Shown here one piece after another: positions 24,200 through 37,100 of a stretch of DNA of 64,000 nt. The notes below the pieces were generated by a model. The model ran no database searches. It was not told the origin of the DNA and saw only the letters and a list, made by a program, of their open reading frames with translations. Position 1 is the first letter of the stretch; each line of letters opens with the position of its first letter. The DNA is from Nissolia schottii (taxonomy: Eukaryota > Streptophyta > Magnoliopsida > Fabales > Fabaceae), in contig QANU01011207.1 of assembly GCA_003254905.1 (NCBI GenBank), positions 152,367 to 216,366 of the forward strand, given 5' to 3'. The position numbers were made by a program, and so were the translations under genes.

Positions 24200-24390
24200 G
24201 ATGGCGCGCACAAGAGTCGCCAACGAGCTAGGCGACTCCACGTGGGAGTCGCCAAACGTGTTGGAGTCTTTTATACATTTTTTGTTTTTTATTTTCAAAG
24301 GAGTCGCCTGCCGGTTTGGCGACTCCAAGCCAAAATCGCCTGAAGGGTTGGCGACTCCTACGTGGCGTGACACGCGTGCCGCCGAGTCCA
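24200..24390. repeat. Cluster of inverted GAGTCGCC motifs
   Basis: GAGTCGCC occurs three times and its complement GGCGACTC three times in about 170 bp. They form two hairpins of the type GAGTCGCC-9 nt-GGCGACTC (near 24206-24230 and 24300-24326). The cluster lies upstream of the minus-strand mobile-domain fragment and is strikingly GC-rich for its surroundings. Confidence 0.7.
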
Positions 24391-24419
24391 CGTCAACACA
24401 AACCGTGGTAGTAATGTAA

Positions 24420-25075
24420 ATAGTTTGAAAACAAGGGTATTTTAGTAATTTCTTTGATTAGAAGTGTCAAAAGAGAAAAAAAATCCCTTCTTAGTTATAC
24501 ACAATAAATACTTGAACCCAACTAAATCCTGATGCAACGGGTTTAGAATGCCCTCTTTTCAGGGGATCCACTTATGGTAAGTGTCTTAGACACATTCTCT
24601 TGTCATTAATTTTTATTAACATTAATGATTATAAATCATCTGCTTTAATGAAGAGATCAGAATGATGATCTTTAACATTAATTAGAATAGAATACTGTAC
24701 TACAATAAATTTGGCCTAATGGTACATTTTATAACTATGCTTAGTCCTCTTATGTGTAAAAAGCAACATTCTTATTGACCAAAATTTACATTTTATAATA
24801 TATAAAAGTCACTCTCAACTAAGCAATTCCACAAAAATAATGCATTAACTTTAAAATTGTAGCATTTGTTCAAGAGTATTATGAAACGTGTAGTGTAATA
24901 TGAAACTAAGACTATATTTTTTTTGAGGAATTATCTAATTGGGGATTGTCTTAGGTTATGAAGTGTAGCTTTTGGTTAATAAAAATATTATTTTTATATC
25001 AAAACGCACACTTTTAAGTATAATTAATTAAAAAGTGTGATCTAAAGTCAAATTTCTTGTAGGGCTAGTAGTACA
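24420..25075. other. AT-rich spacer
   Basis: I see no gene, RNA or clear repeat here. Confidence 0.5.
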
Positions 25076-25083
25076 TATAGGTT

Positions 25084-25914
25084 TAGAGCTGTCAAAATGA
25101 GTCTCGACCCGTTTAACCGGTTTAAGGCCGTGGGCTAAACGGGTCAGCCCGTGAATTTTTTAAAATTTTTTTATTTTATTTTATTTTTTAAATTTTTTTT
25201 AAAAACCAAAAACCAAAAATCAAATTGTTAATTTTAAAACTTAAGTTAATAAAACTACATGATAATTGATACCTCACGTTCAAATTGAAGCCCAAATTGA
25301 AGTTTTAGATCTTCATCTTAAAGCCCAAATTGCAAACTAAATTACTAAGTTGTTTTAATTATAATTAAAATATTTTTTTAGATATTTTAAAACTTGTTGA
25401 TCATCGCGCGGGTTTAGACTTTAAGTGTTAATTAAATACATTCTCTTGTCTATCCTTTTTTTTTAATCAAGGCTTTGCAAATAACTTCTTAATTAAAAAT
25501 GCTACTATTTGTATATCTATCCAAAATTAAAGATTTCGTAACCACAATAAAGAGTTAAAGACGAAAAAACCAAAAAACCTTTATTTTTTCTCTATTTAAT
25601 ACCATCGGAAATGGATCCTCAAATTTTACATGAACTATTTCTTTCTAATTAATTAATAGATAGACGATAAAAAAAGTTAAAAATGGTTGCGCATATTTAT
25701 TCATAACTTTGTATTTAAATCATAAAAAATAGACCAAATTTTATCCTTTTTAAAAAAATAAATGAGCTGGCGGGTTGGCCCGTTTAAGCCCGCGAACTGA
25801 CCATATACGAGCCGGATCCTAAAAATATGCACAATTTTGCCCCAACCCGTTTAGGCCCGCGATGCCAAACAGGTTGGGCCTTAAAGGGCCAGCCCGGCCC
25901 GTTTGACACGCCTA
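25084..25914. mobile_element. Non-autonomous hAT-type element, 831 bp, copy 1
   Basis: Ends are TAGAGCTGTCAAAATGAG and, reverse-complemented, TAGGCGTGTCAAACGGGCC. The exact 8-bp duplication TATAGGTT flanks it (25076-25083 and 25915-25922). The ends are rich in CGGGCC/GGCCCG motifs and the middle is AT-rich without a transposase. Its right half matches the reverse complement of 59471-60317, so both are one family. Confidence 0.85.
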
Positions 25915-25922
25915 TATAGGTT

Positions 25923-26890
25923 CCATTTACATATCAAGGTGACATTAATTTTTACTGATGTCTTTTATATATGTTAATGACCGAGCATGCATTTTTATCA
26001 TAGAGATTAGAGAATACTGTAATATTAAATTCATTAATGAATGCAATTTCGTCAATTTAAAGAACTTTGTACTACTATGGCAAGTTTTTTGTTCTTAATT
26101 CATGTTTTTTGGGCAAGGTTCCTTCCTTAATTCATGTGATTGTTTAAAATGAAGAGTTAAATTGAAAGAAAAAGAAGATGTATACTATATCTGTATACTA
26201 TATCTAACAAGTGATTCAAATATTTAACATATATACTCTACCTGCGACGTTGTTGCGCGAGCCGCTAGAGAGGTGCGTGGTGCATGCAATCGCTTTAAAA
26301 AGCCAGCAACCACCACGTACCATATATATATCATCAACATTGATCGAACTTGTAATAAGGCCAAATTAAGGATCACGTCGCTGAAACTACTCCAACCAAG
26401 TGTTTCAAGGCTTCTTCCTAGCTATGGTTGTTAATTTCAAGACCCAGGAAATTAATGCCTTAATTCCCATCTGAGTTTATACATCATAAACATTAATTGC
26501 CACAAATTAAATAAACACAAGTGGCTGATGGTGAAATGCTCGACTTTGTCGCGGCTAGCTGCACGCGAGTAGGCCCCTTCCGAAATCAGGTGAAGAGAAC
26601 CCTACAAGCTTGAGCATCATTAATTGTAAGGAGAGAAAATTCAAGACATTGGGTCAGTTTTGTAAATCTAATTTATGATATGTAATCTTTTTTACTGGAG
26701 AAGAGATCAATGATACTTTTATTTAAAATGCTTTTCTTGGTGCTATCCTTAATTTAGCTATTTTTTTGTAATATATAAAGGTGTAGTGACACCTATTCTC
26801 ATGTAGTCAAAGTGAAGGACAAGGCCGCGTGGAAATATTTACGGAGAGTATTCAAGAAACACGAGCGAAATTTCAAATGCAAGGGTCCTC
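25923..26890. other. Upstream region of the DUF4408 gene
   Basis: No other gene is visible. The last few hundred bases should contain the promoter of the gene at 26969. Confidence 0.5.
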
Positions 26891-26894
26891 TGTG

Positions 26895-26900
26895 TATAAA
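26895..26900 (+). promoter_or_regulatory. TATA box of the DUF4408/DUF761 gene
   Basis: TATAAA in the context TGTGTATAAATGACC lies 69 bp before the start codon, leaving room for a start site near 26925 and a short leader. Confidence 0.6.
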
Positions 26901-26968
26901 TGACCCCATTCCCCAATTCCATACTGAATTAATTCATCAATTATCCAAAAACACAAACTCTATTAAAT

Positions 26969-27490
26969 ATGCCAACCCTCAAACTGTTGCTCATCTCCAC
27001 ATGGCTCCTCTTCACCGCCCTCTCACTCCCAACCGTCACTGACTTCTTCGCCACCCACGTGCCCCTCGCGTGGAACCTCCTCCTCGCCTCCCTCAAGCCC
27101 CCCTACCTCTTCCTCCTCCTCAACGCCATCATCCTCACCATCGCCGCCTCCTCCAGGCTCCACCACCCTCCTCCTCCACCACTAATTCCCCCTGCTTATG
27201 CTTACGTCACCAAACCACCTCCTCTTCCGCTCGTCGAAGAGGGCCCGCCGGCTCCGGTGGACGTGAAGCCCGTGGTGGTGAACGGCGTGCCCGCGACCCA
27301 AGAGATTCCTCCGGCGCCGACGCTGGACGAGGTGTGGAGGGCGATAACGGAGGGACGGGCGAAGGAGCGGCGGCGGCGGCAGCTGAGTGGGGAAGTGGAG
27401 TCGTTTATAAGGAAGTTCAACGAGGAAATGAGGCTGCAGAAGCAAGAGCCGCTGAATCGCTCCCTATTCGTCGGAGACGAAGATCAGTGA
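26969..27490 (+). CDS. DUF4408/DUF761 domain protein (A70-like)
   Basis: Intronless, 173 residues. Two hydrophobic segments (about 4-24 and 41-62) form the DUF4408 N-terminus. A proline-rich linker (about 65-105) follows, then a charged helix and the C-terminal DUF761 signature SFIRKFNEEMRLQKQE (about 145-160). In Arabidopsis this architecture includes PAMP-induced protein A70 and cotton-fibre-protein-like members. The molecular function is unknown, but two membrane segments suggest membrane anchoring. The coding part is far more GC-rich than the surrounding sequence, as its high C use at third positions shows. The start is fixed by the first ATG after the TATA box and by the complete first hydrophobic segment. 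Long overlapping frames on both strands reflect this GC skew and are not genes. Confidence 0.85.
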   Translation: MPTLKLLLISTWLLFTALSLPTVTDFFATHVPLAWNLLLASLKPPYLFLLLNAIILTIAASSRLHHPPPPPLIPPAYAYVTKPPPLPLVEEGPPAPVDVKPVVVNGVPATQEIPPAPTLDEVWRAITEGRAKERRRRQLSGEVESFIRKFNEEMRLQKQEPLNRSLFVGDEDQ

Positions 27491-28237
27491 CGGTGATTCA
27501 TCTCGTCTAGTACGTGTGTGTTATATAGCTGTATATATTTTAATTTGCAAGGGGAATCGGAAAAAATATATATCTTAACAAAACTTAACTAATTTAATTA
27601 TTAGGGTGGTATAATTATAGATACATCATGCATGCTGTATGTATTAATGTTATATTTTTTACTTTCTTTCTTTTTCAATTAGTTAGTTTAGGGTGTTTAT
27701 GGCCGGGCAATTTGGATCGCCTCACCTGCCCTATCTCACTTCTCAGTGATCTTAATTGCCAATTTGGGTAAACCTGATTTTGAAAATATTTTAAAACATT
27801 TTGACGTTATTTATGCTTGCTAAAATCATAACATTTTATAAGTGAGAAATAAAATTTTAATAAATATTTTATATTATATATGTTTTAACGTAAACAATAA
27901 TATTACTATGAAAATAATATTATGCCATTTAATTTTACAATTTATCATGGATTATCTATGCATAAAGTTATATCTTTTAGATAATTATTTGAATTCAACT
28001 TCCAAACTCTGATTCAAAAAAAGTACGTCAAATCAAATTTTATAACTCAATTTGGTTAAAAAGATTTCGGGTGGAACTAAGTCATGGACAACCCCCTAAT
28101 AGTTTAGGGGATGGTGAAAAAACGTGACTTGTTTGAAAGAAAAACATATCGCTGTAAGAGTTTTATTTGATGACGTTGAACCACGTACAGCCGTGATAGT
28201 TTACATTAAAAAAATAAAAAGGAAACATGACTTCTTT
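27491..28237. other. Spacer downstream of the DUF4408 gene
   Basis: Probable 3' UTR at the start, then AT-rich sequence with nothing recognisable. Confidence 0.5.
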
Positions 28238-28429
28238 TTAAAGCCATGGTGACGAGTTGTTTTTATTTTATTTTTTCCTTTTCCCCCCGCATAAAATTGG
28301 GTTCAGGATGAGGTGAAGTTTTGAACATATCACNTTAAAGCCATGACGACGACTTGTTTTTATTTTATTTTTCCCTTTTCCCCCGCATAAAATTGGGTTC
28401 AGGATGAGGTGAAGTTTTGAACATATCAC
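28238..28429. repeat. Near-identical duplication across a single N (about 95 bp)
   Basis: 28238-28333 and 28335-28429 are near copies with a few differences, separated only by the N at 28334. This looks like two overlapping contig ends placed side by side. Confidence 0.8.
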
Positions 28430-28721
28430 GCAGAAACACAACTCTGATAGGAGCGAGTGACTGTGATGTTTAATTTGACATTCTTTCACAATTTATTTTG
28501 ATTATTATTGTTGAGTTTAGTTTGTTGATCAGGTCATGCATGGATATGATTCTCTCTGTAGTGTCCACGTCACTTCGAGTTTGCTTGCATGTATAACTAA
28601 GAGAAAACATCTTCTAAAATAAATTCATCATTTTATAAGATAAAATCAGATTTTACCATTAGATTAATTAATAAAAATTGAGATTTATTTTTATTTTATT
28701 AATTTAATGATAAAATTTCTT

Positions 28722-29606
28722 TAACCGTAAAGAATCTGCCATACATCATATTGATTAAATTGTACAACGACGACCGCTTCTAAATTTCTTTTTTAATATT
28801 AAAAAGGAGAGAACAATGGTATGAACACAACGATTTGGGAAGCAACCTAGGTTGATTAGTTCCTCAAATAAAGGTAAAGATAATTTAATTTATATATGTA
28901 ATGGAACTGGTGAAAGATATATATTTGATTATAGTCTGCTGCTGTTTACCAACTTTTTTCAGTTTAACCACTAAGCAGATTTGACCCCTCATAGAGAAAC
29001 AAGTTATGAATGCTTTAAGTAATTGTCTTACTTTGAATATTCACTATCATTATAGTTACGCGGAAGATGCAGAAACTACAAGAAAAATGCGTATTATTAT
29101 CAGTTAGTGTTAGATTTTTTTTTTTTTTATTATCGTCGATTTTTTCGCTTTTCGTCAAACATCNTAACCGTAAAGAATCTGCCATACGTCATATTGATTA
29201 AATTGTACAACGACGACCGCTTCTAAATTTCTTTTTTAATATTAAGAAGGAGAGAACAATAGTATGAACACAACGATTTGGGAAGTAACCTAGGTTGATT
29301 AGTTCCTCAAATAAAGGTAAAGATAATTTAATTTATATATGTAATGGAACTGGTGAAAGATATATATTTGATTATAGTCTGCTGCTGTTTACCAACCTTT
29401 TTCAGTTTAACCACTAAGCAGATTTGACCCCTCATAGAGAAACAAGTTATGAATGCTTTAAGTAATTGTCTTACTTTGAATATTCACTATCATTATAGTT
29501 ACGCGGAAGATGCAGAAACTACAAGAAAAATGCGTATTATTATCAGTTAGTGTTAGATTTTTTTTTTTTTTATTATCGTCGATTTTTTCGCTTTTCGTCA
29601 AACATC
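28722..29606. repeat. 442-bp duplication across a single N
   Basis: 28722-29163 and 29165-29606 are each 442 bp and differ at only about five sites. The N at 29164 lies between them. An unmerged contig overlap, perhaps two haplotypes, explains this better than a real tandem duplication. The transposon end at 29517 therefore also appears once more at 29074. Confidence 0.85.
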
Positions 29607-31260
29607 GTAATGACGGTAATAGCTTCGATGAAAACTTATTATCGTTAAATATGGAGAGCCGACGATAGTTAGCATTAGCCAAGACTAATGGTAACGGAGA
29701 GCCGATGGTAGTCAGCGTCAGTCAAAATCGACAGTAACGGCGACCCACGAATGGTTTGAGTTGAACCGGTTACTATCGAACACAACTGACGGTAATTATA
29801 TTAATATTTTAATCCAAATTACTGTCGGCTTAAACCTAAGAAAATTTGATCATATTTGCACATACTTACCGTCGAAAATATTTGATGATAATTATATTAG
29901 TATTTTAATCTGAATTACCGTCAGCTAGGATCGATAGAAATTTGATCATATTTGCACATACGTATCGTCAAAAATATTTGACGGTAATTATATTAATTGT
30001 TTAATCCAATTTTTCGACGGATACTTGTGTGGGTAGTTTTTGACGGTAAAGAAAATTAAATAAAAAAATATTATTTTTATTATACTTCCAAATATTATAT
30101 TATTGTTTAATGCAATTAATTATATATTTAATAATATAATTATTTAATTAAATAATAAATTAAATAAATTATTTTTTAATCCTAAAAATTATATATGAAA
30201 TAAATACATAATTATATAATTGTTGAATTAGATACATATTAAATTCAATAATATATTTAGTAATTATAATAAATAATTTGATAGTTATCTAATCCCAAAA
30301 AATGACAATAAAATATAAAATTAAAAGGGATAATTAGCCCTGTTTATTAAATAGATGTACATTTAATTAATTAAATTATTTTTTATTAAATATAATAAAT
30401 AATTATATACAATATACAACCCTAATAGTTACCTATTAATTGTAATACATAAATAGTACTCTATCCCTATAAATTATTAATTACCAATTAAGAAATGAAT
30501 TTGTGTAATAGAACTTAATAAGAAAACTATACATGATATTGAAATGAAATTGAGTTACAAATTGTCAAATAATTACATATACTATTATGAAAGTTCTAAA
30601 CTGTCATCGTTACTTTCAGAACGAAGTTCATCGTCGAAGTTAAGGTGATCATCAAATGTATTGTTGCCTAATGTTGTAGGGTTCAGAGACTCAACAATTA
30701 TTGTTGCCGGAATACACTCTGGCAGTTGATATGCTTAATCAAATGTATTGTCTGAAGATTTGGTGTCATCAAACTCAATTTGACCACTTGGCTTGCATTT
30801 CATCACAATTTTCCAACTTGATTGGCTACCTCCCAGATAGTTCGCGTAATAACCTTGTCTTGCTCTTTCAACAACAATGAACTGATTGTACCCCCTGTAC
30901 CGGCGTGTAGGATTAATCTTAATGGTCGTGTAGTCGGGGTAAGCCCGAGTTCTGTTAGGATCATACCAATCACAGTAGAAAAGTACAACATGATGAGATG
31001 AACCATCGTGGGCATATTCCAATTCGATAACTTGTTTAAGCACTTCCTACCAATCATTAGTTGTTTCAGCAGCATTAGAATATTCATCTTTAACCTAAAT
31101 CCCATTATTGTTTGTTCTTTGTCCAGTTGCCCATTCAAATGTGTGAAATTTGTATCCATTAACAAAATAAATGGGTCAACTAATTGCTTTGTTCAGATGT
31201 CCCCAGGACAAACTCATCAAATGATGGTCGCTGCTACAATGACTTTGCACCTATATTGAT
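29517..31260 (-). mobile_element. CACTA (En/Spm) transposon, 3' part
   Basis: The end reads AACTACAAGAAAAATGCG, one base off the canonical CACTACAAGAAAA terminus. Behind it, 29600-30060 holds many subterminal copies of GACGGTAA and its complement TTACCGTC, typical of CACTA ends. The minus-strand coding remnant (DUF4216) points towards this end, so it is the 3' end. The transposase half and the other terminus are not found in the window, and the 3-bp target duplication cannot be tested. Confidence 0.7.
30735..31240 (-). pseudogene. CACTA transposase C-terminal region (DUF4216)
   Basis: The minus strand encodes PIYFVNGYKFHTFEWATGQR and then VVLFYCDWYDPNRTRAY, both diagnostic of the DUF4216 region that follows the TNP2-like transposase in plant CACTA elements. 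Two in-frame stops are visible: a TGA just before PIYFVNGY and a TAG before EVLKQVIELEY. The copy is therefore dead. The last 100 codons (30735-31043) remain open. Confidence 0.8.
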
Positions 31261-31261
31261 T

Positions 31262-33807
31262 TTAAAAACTAAGTTATACATATCTGATTACGATAAAAGA
31301 AATCGTTTCATTGAAATATATAGTTTAAAGTTAAAGGCATACATAATTTACAAACCACGAAGGAAACATTTGATTGTCGCATTGATAACCAAATGATTAA
31401 GACACAATGAGAACTACTATCATATCACACCTCATAATTATTTTTATATTCATTAGAAAATTACTTTAATTATATATAACATGTACTGCTTGGTAGAGTT
31501 TTAAACACCCAACAAAATATATTAATTTGTTAAACATGATCCAAACATTAAAATGGACAATGACTACTGTTTATTAGCTTTTAAAAAAAATGTAATATCT
31601 TCCTGTTAAAATATACTTAATCATCCCCTAAGCAACTTAGAAATGACAATGGACAATAATATATATTTTTTTCCTAAAAAATTATCAAGTGTCATTTATG
31701 TTTAGAGAACAGTTAGACATATTAATTAGAGTAGAAATCCGTGTTTAATTAATCAAGCAACGAACCAACGACTACAGTACAAGAGTCAGGTACTTAGTGT
31801 TAGCCCGGGGAAAAAAAAAAGGGAAAGAAAACGGACAAAACCAAGCTGGGTTCGTAGCTTCTCAGTTTTTGGCACATAGTTGTCCCCCCTCCTGTCCATG
31901 TGGGCCTTTTTATGTTATGTTTATTGAGTTGATTATTGTAAGCCTTGATTTGATATTAGGATGAGGAGTTGACAACAAAAATTAAAAAATAAGGATAGGA
32001 CTACACAGATATATAACAGCGCTAGACTGCTCTTACCTGCTGCAGAAGTCGCATCAAAATTCGGAAAAAGATTTTTTAAAGTAAGATTTTTTTAAAAAAG
32101 GTAAAATGATAAATCTCATAATTAAATTTATAAAGTGAAATGTGAGTTTTATTATTATTTTATAAATTTAATGGAATTTTTTTTTATTTTATACTCTAAA
32201 ATATGATGAGATGATCAAAAATAATTTTTTTCCGAGAACCAATATTCATAATTGTGTCATCATTATTAGTTGTTGGAACCATTATCTATGTATATCAAGG
32301 ATAAAAAAAACGGATTATACGTCAAATCAAATCGGTTTAGAGAGAGATTTGAACTCTCTGTGATCTAATAAATCTATGCATTTAATTATTTATATGTGTG
32401 TGTATATATATATGATTAATTATATGGTATACAATAAATAAAAATTATTTTTTATATAATATTTATTTATTATTAGTGTTGTGAGAGTATTATTTTTAAA
32501 AAAATATAGATAATTAACATAAAATATTTATAAAAAGAAAAAAATAATGTTATTTTGCAATTAAAAAATAAAAACGAGAATTGACATCAATTTTAATCGA
32601 TTTGATTAGCTGATTTTGACCGATTTTTACCGGTTTTCTTGCTAGCCGTTTATGTGATGCAAATTGAACTGGATAAAGGTCTAATTCGTGGTTCAACTGG
32701 TTAAACGGTCCAGCCCACTCCAATTTTTTCAACCATGTTGTATATATATAAACACATATAAAATTGTTTAATTGTCTCTTGTTAACGTTTCAGTGTGTGT
32801 GAGATTTTGAGTCCGGATAGCCAAACTCACGTTCAAAGCTGGTCAAACGTGATTTTGAATGAAAAATGCTTTTATAGAATCAATTAAGACTCCTAACCTT
32901 GGTTAGAGTGGAAGCAACTAATAGTTGTTTTTCCGTTGAGAATACCACGTTCAGTGGTATAGATGTATTGTTTTTCTAAAATTATCCTCAAACATTTCTA
33001 ATATATTATTTATTGCTTTTCCATTCAGTTGTATAAGGAATCCTACTTCAGTCACATATAATTTTTTAGAAATCATAGAGTACACTATAATATATTGCTA
33101 TAGTAAGAATAATTTATTTATAATAATCTAATATAATTTGTATTGAAATATTTATATAAATTCATTTATAAGTTAATAATAATATTGGTATAATAAATTA
33201 GAATAATAAAAATGAAAACAATACATAATTTTTCATAATAAATTAGACTAATTTATTCAAATATGCTAAAAATAAAAATGAAAATAAAATAAAGTGTAAT
33301 GTTAAAGTATAATATGAAACTTATGTCTTTTTAGTAATTATATATCTAAAAGTAATTTTGACTAACATCATCTAAATAATATTCATTCTACCATAAACGC
33401 TTTTGAGATAAAAGTTTCCAAATATAAATCATGTTAGATCAACTCACTTTTGATGAAAATCATTTTTAGTAAAAGCAAATTGATGCAAACTCCTGTTTGC
33501 ACACTCTAATCCAAACACACCTTTATATATGGTTTTTGGGAGAAATAATTCTTAACATGTTATATATGATTTTTTTTAGTTCAGACTTGGGAATTCGACT
33601 TTTGAAGAAAAAAAATGAAAAAACTATGTAATCAAATATAAATTAAGAATTCATTGTGAATATTTTCATAATTATTTAAAAATACTTAAAGTGATACATA
33701 GCACGTTTGTACATATTTAAGGAGAAAGGGCATGGTACCCAAGAGCACCAAAGAATTCATCATTATTGAATTCATACATGTTAATACTGTGTTGTCTTGA
33801 ATACATA
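31262..33807. other. AT-rich spacer with possible MITE sequence
   Basis: No gene is supportable. The stretch 32800-33530 resembles a common dicot repeat: a right edge with TCCAAACACACC and internal GTCAAACGTGATTTTGAATG. I could not define its ends. Before the copia insertion the locus held two copies of a 26-bp sequence (33780-33805 and 39166-39191). Confidence 0.4.
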
Positions 33808-33812
33808 CTATG

Positions 33813-34122
33813 TGAGAAAACTGAAACCAGTATGCAGCACAGTTGCTGCTTCAGAGAGAACCCGAGAGATGAAAACTGAATTTCATATATGAGATGAATT
33901 TACAAGATAATCGCTACATACTAGCTAGTTGAGTATATATACACATAGGTACATGAAGCTTGATGCACAAGCTGTCAGAATAACAGAAAGTAACTAACTC
34001 TAACTAACAGAATTTGTATAGCTGTGCTAACAGCAATAGTGGCTTGCTGTGCAAGTAACCACTTCAGTCTACTAAAATATAAATACTTGGACAAAATCAC
34101 GTTTTGTCACATATAGATAACA
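33813..34122 (-). repeat. 3' LTR of the copia element
   Basis: 310 bp, TGAG...AACA on the plus strand, adjacent to the polypurine tract. Confidence 0.95.
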
Positions 34123-37100
34123 TCCCCCCGCAAGCTGGATTGGGTGAATGAATTGAAAACAATCACAACTTGACAAGCAGACTATTGAAAGGAGCAGGAG
34201 GAAGCGGTTTTGTCAGCACATCAGCAACCTCCTGCTTGGTGGAGATAGGTTGAATTGCAATGAGACCTGACTGTAGCTTGTCTCGAATCAGATGACAGTC
34301 GATTTCTATGTGCTTGGTTCGCTCATGCATGACAGGATTGGAAGCTAGCTGAATCGCTGAGTGATTATCACAGTGAAGGACAATTGGTTTTGTGTGAGGA
34401 AATCCAAAGTCATCCATGAGATAAGAGAGCCATTGTGCCTCACAAGTGGCTTGGCTTAGTTCCCTGTACTCGGCTTCAGATGATGATTTAGAGACAATGG
34501 ATTGTTTCTTGCTCTTCCAGGAAATTAAGGATGAGCTTTTCGAGTATCTAAACATGCACCCCAATCTGAATCAGAGTAACCAGTTAACAGAAGATCAGAT
34601 TGAGCAGCAAAGTGAATACCAGCAACAGGTGAGGTCTTCAGGTATCTGACAATTCTCTGAGCTGCCTGCATGTGTTCTTCTGTAGCACAGTCCAGAAATT
34701 GGCTCAACTTGCTTAGAGCAAATGAGATATCAGGTCTGGTATTTGTTAGATAAATGAGCCTGCCAATGAGTCTCCTATAGGCTGAAGCATCTGGCAAAGG
34801 ATTTCCTGAATTTCTGTTCAATTTATTATGAAAGTCCATGGGTGTGGAGGCCGGCTTGCAAGCAAGTAAACCACAATCTTTGATCAATTCCAAAGCATAC
34901 TTTCTCTGATAAAGGTGGATACCAGAGCTTGATCGTGCAACTTCCATGCCAAGGAAGTATTTCAGCTGACCAATGTCTTTGATCTTAAACAAATTGTCTA
35001 AAAGTGCTTTGATTGAGGTAATTTCCTCAATGTCATCACCAGCCAGCATTAAGTCATCCACATACACCAGTATAGCAGTAAAGCCATGAGTAGTTTTCTT
35101 AGTAAAGAGGGAATAATCGGCCTTGGACTGAATATAATGCTGTTGCAACAAAACTGAAGTTAGTTTCATGTTCCACTGCCTGCTTGCTTGTTTCAACCCA
35201 TATAAGGACTTTTGTAATTTGCACACTAAGCCTTGTTTAAGGACATCCAAACCCTGGGGAATCCGCATGTAAACCTCTTCCAGTAAATCTCCATGTAAGA
35301 ATGCTGTGTTTACATCCAACTGATGTAAATGCCAATTTTTGGCTGCAGTAACAGCAAGAAGAAGTCTCACAGTGGTCATTTTCACCACAGGACTGAAGGT
35401 TTCGGCATAATCAATGCCATAGGTTTGATTAAATCCTTTAGCCACAAGCCTGGCTTTATACCTCTCAACACTTCCATCAGGATTCATCTTTACCTTAAAA
35501 ACCCATTTGCTGCCAATGGCTTTCTTATGGGGAGGTAACTCAGTTAGAACCCAGGTTCCATTAGCTTCTAGAGCCAATAGTTCAACTTTGATTGCCTCTT
35601 GCCAACATTCATGAGTCACGGCTTCTTTGTAAGTTGTAGGTTCATGTATAGAGGAAAGGGCTAATGCAAAATGTTTATGAGATGCTGATAGAGAGTTATA
35701 AGAGAGGTAGTTGGAGATAGGGTACCTGACATGATGATTGGTGTGAGTAGCTGTTGATGTAGACAAGGCACAACGGTAGTCTTGCAAGTAGTTTGGAGGC
35801 TTTCTGACCCTGCTGGACTCCCTTGCAACTGCTATTTCTGAATGTGAGGGATTAGGACCAGGTAGTGGTGGTTCAGGATCAGGTATGAATGCATCTGCAG
35901 GAGGGCATATAGGTGATAGTTGTGTTAAAACAGGTGAGGGTGGGTTCGAGCTGAAGTCAGGGAATGGGTCTAGGTCATATATAGTGAGTGATGTAGGATT
36001 AATGGGTGCTGTAGGTGTGGGAGTATGTTGAGGTAGATTAGGTAGGGATAAGGTCAAGTGGGGAAAGTAGTTTTCATAGAATTTCACATTTCTGGACATG
36101 AACACTTCCTTGTTATTGAGATCATACAGCAGAAAACCTTTTGTCCCTGATTTGTAGCTTAAGAACATGCACTTCCTTGCTCTAGGCTGCAGTTTTGTTC
36201 TGTGCTTTTGCAAAGTGGTAGCATAGGATAGACATCCAAAAACCTTTAGGTGCTGTAAGTCTGGTGGGGTTTTGTACAAGACTTCATATGGTGTAAGGTG
36301 TTTTAGGTAAGAGCTTGGTAGTCTGTTGATGAGGTGAATGGCATGGGCAACAGCAAAATGCCAAAAGCTTTGTAGCAAATGAGATTGGAAAATTAGTGCA
36401 CGGGCTGTGGCTAATATGTGTTGATGCTACCTCTCCACTACTCCATTTTGCTGTGGAGTTTCCACACATGATGTGTGATGAATGATCCCTTTGGAATCAT
36501 AGAATTGTCACAGCTTGAATTCAGGCCCATTATCTATCCTGATACACTTGACCTTGGTCTGAAATTGATTTTCAGTTAGCCTTACAAAGTTCTGAACCAG
36601 ATTACCAGCTTCTGATTTCAGTTTCATGAAATATGCCCATGTAAATCTAGTGTGATCATCCACTATTGTCAAAAAATATTTAAATCCGAAACTGGAAGCA
36701 ACTGATATGGGACCCCAAATGTCAATGTGCAGTAAGGCAAATGCAGAATCAGTGGTAGAATAGCTATTGGGAAAAGGTAACTTCTTTTGTTTTGCATATT
36801 GGCAAGAATCACAAGGTATGTTTACATCATTATGACATTTGATAAAGGGAAATACATGTTGTAAACTGTCTATTTTCTTAAAGGAAGAGTGTCCTAATCT
36901 GAGGTGCCATAGCCGTGAATTGGTGACAGCAACAGTGTTGATGGTATGCAATTCTGGTACCCCTACTGCAGCTGAATCCAAATAGTATAGGCCTTGTCTT
37001 GAGCTAGCTACACCAATCATCTTCAAAGATGGCAAGACCTGTATCTTACATTAGTCTTTAGTAAATGATAATTGACAAGGTAAATGTGAAGTCAATTTAG

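Noticed and set aside
24200-24390. GAGTCGCC cluster considered as a CRISPR-like array
   Set aside because: The repeats alternate in orientation, are 8 bp long and have irregular spacing in a plant nuclear locus. They form hairpins, not an array of direct repeats and spacers.
27070-27510. 146-codon frame overlapping the DUF4408 gene, with long minus-strand frames
   Set aside because: Shadow frames caused by the high GC at codon third positions in the real gene. The overlapping 173-residue frame has clear DUF4408 and DUF761 segments.
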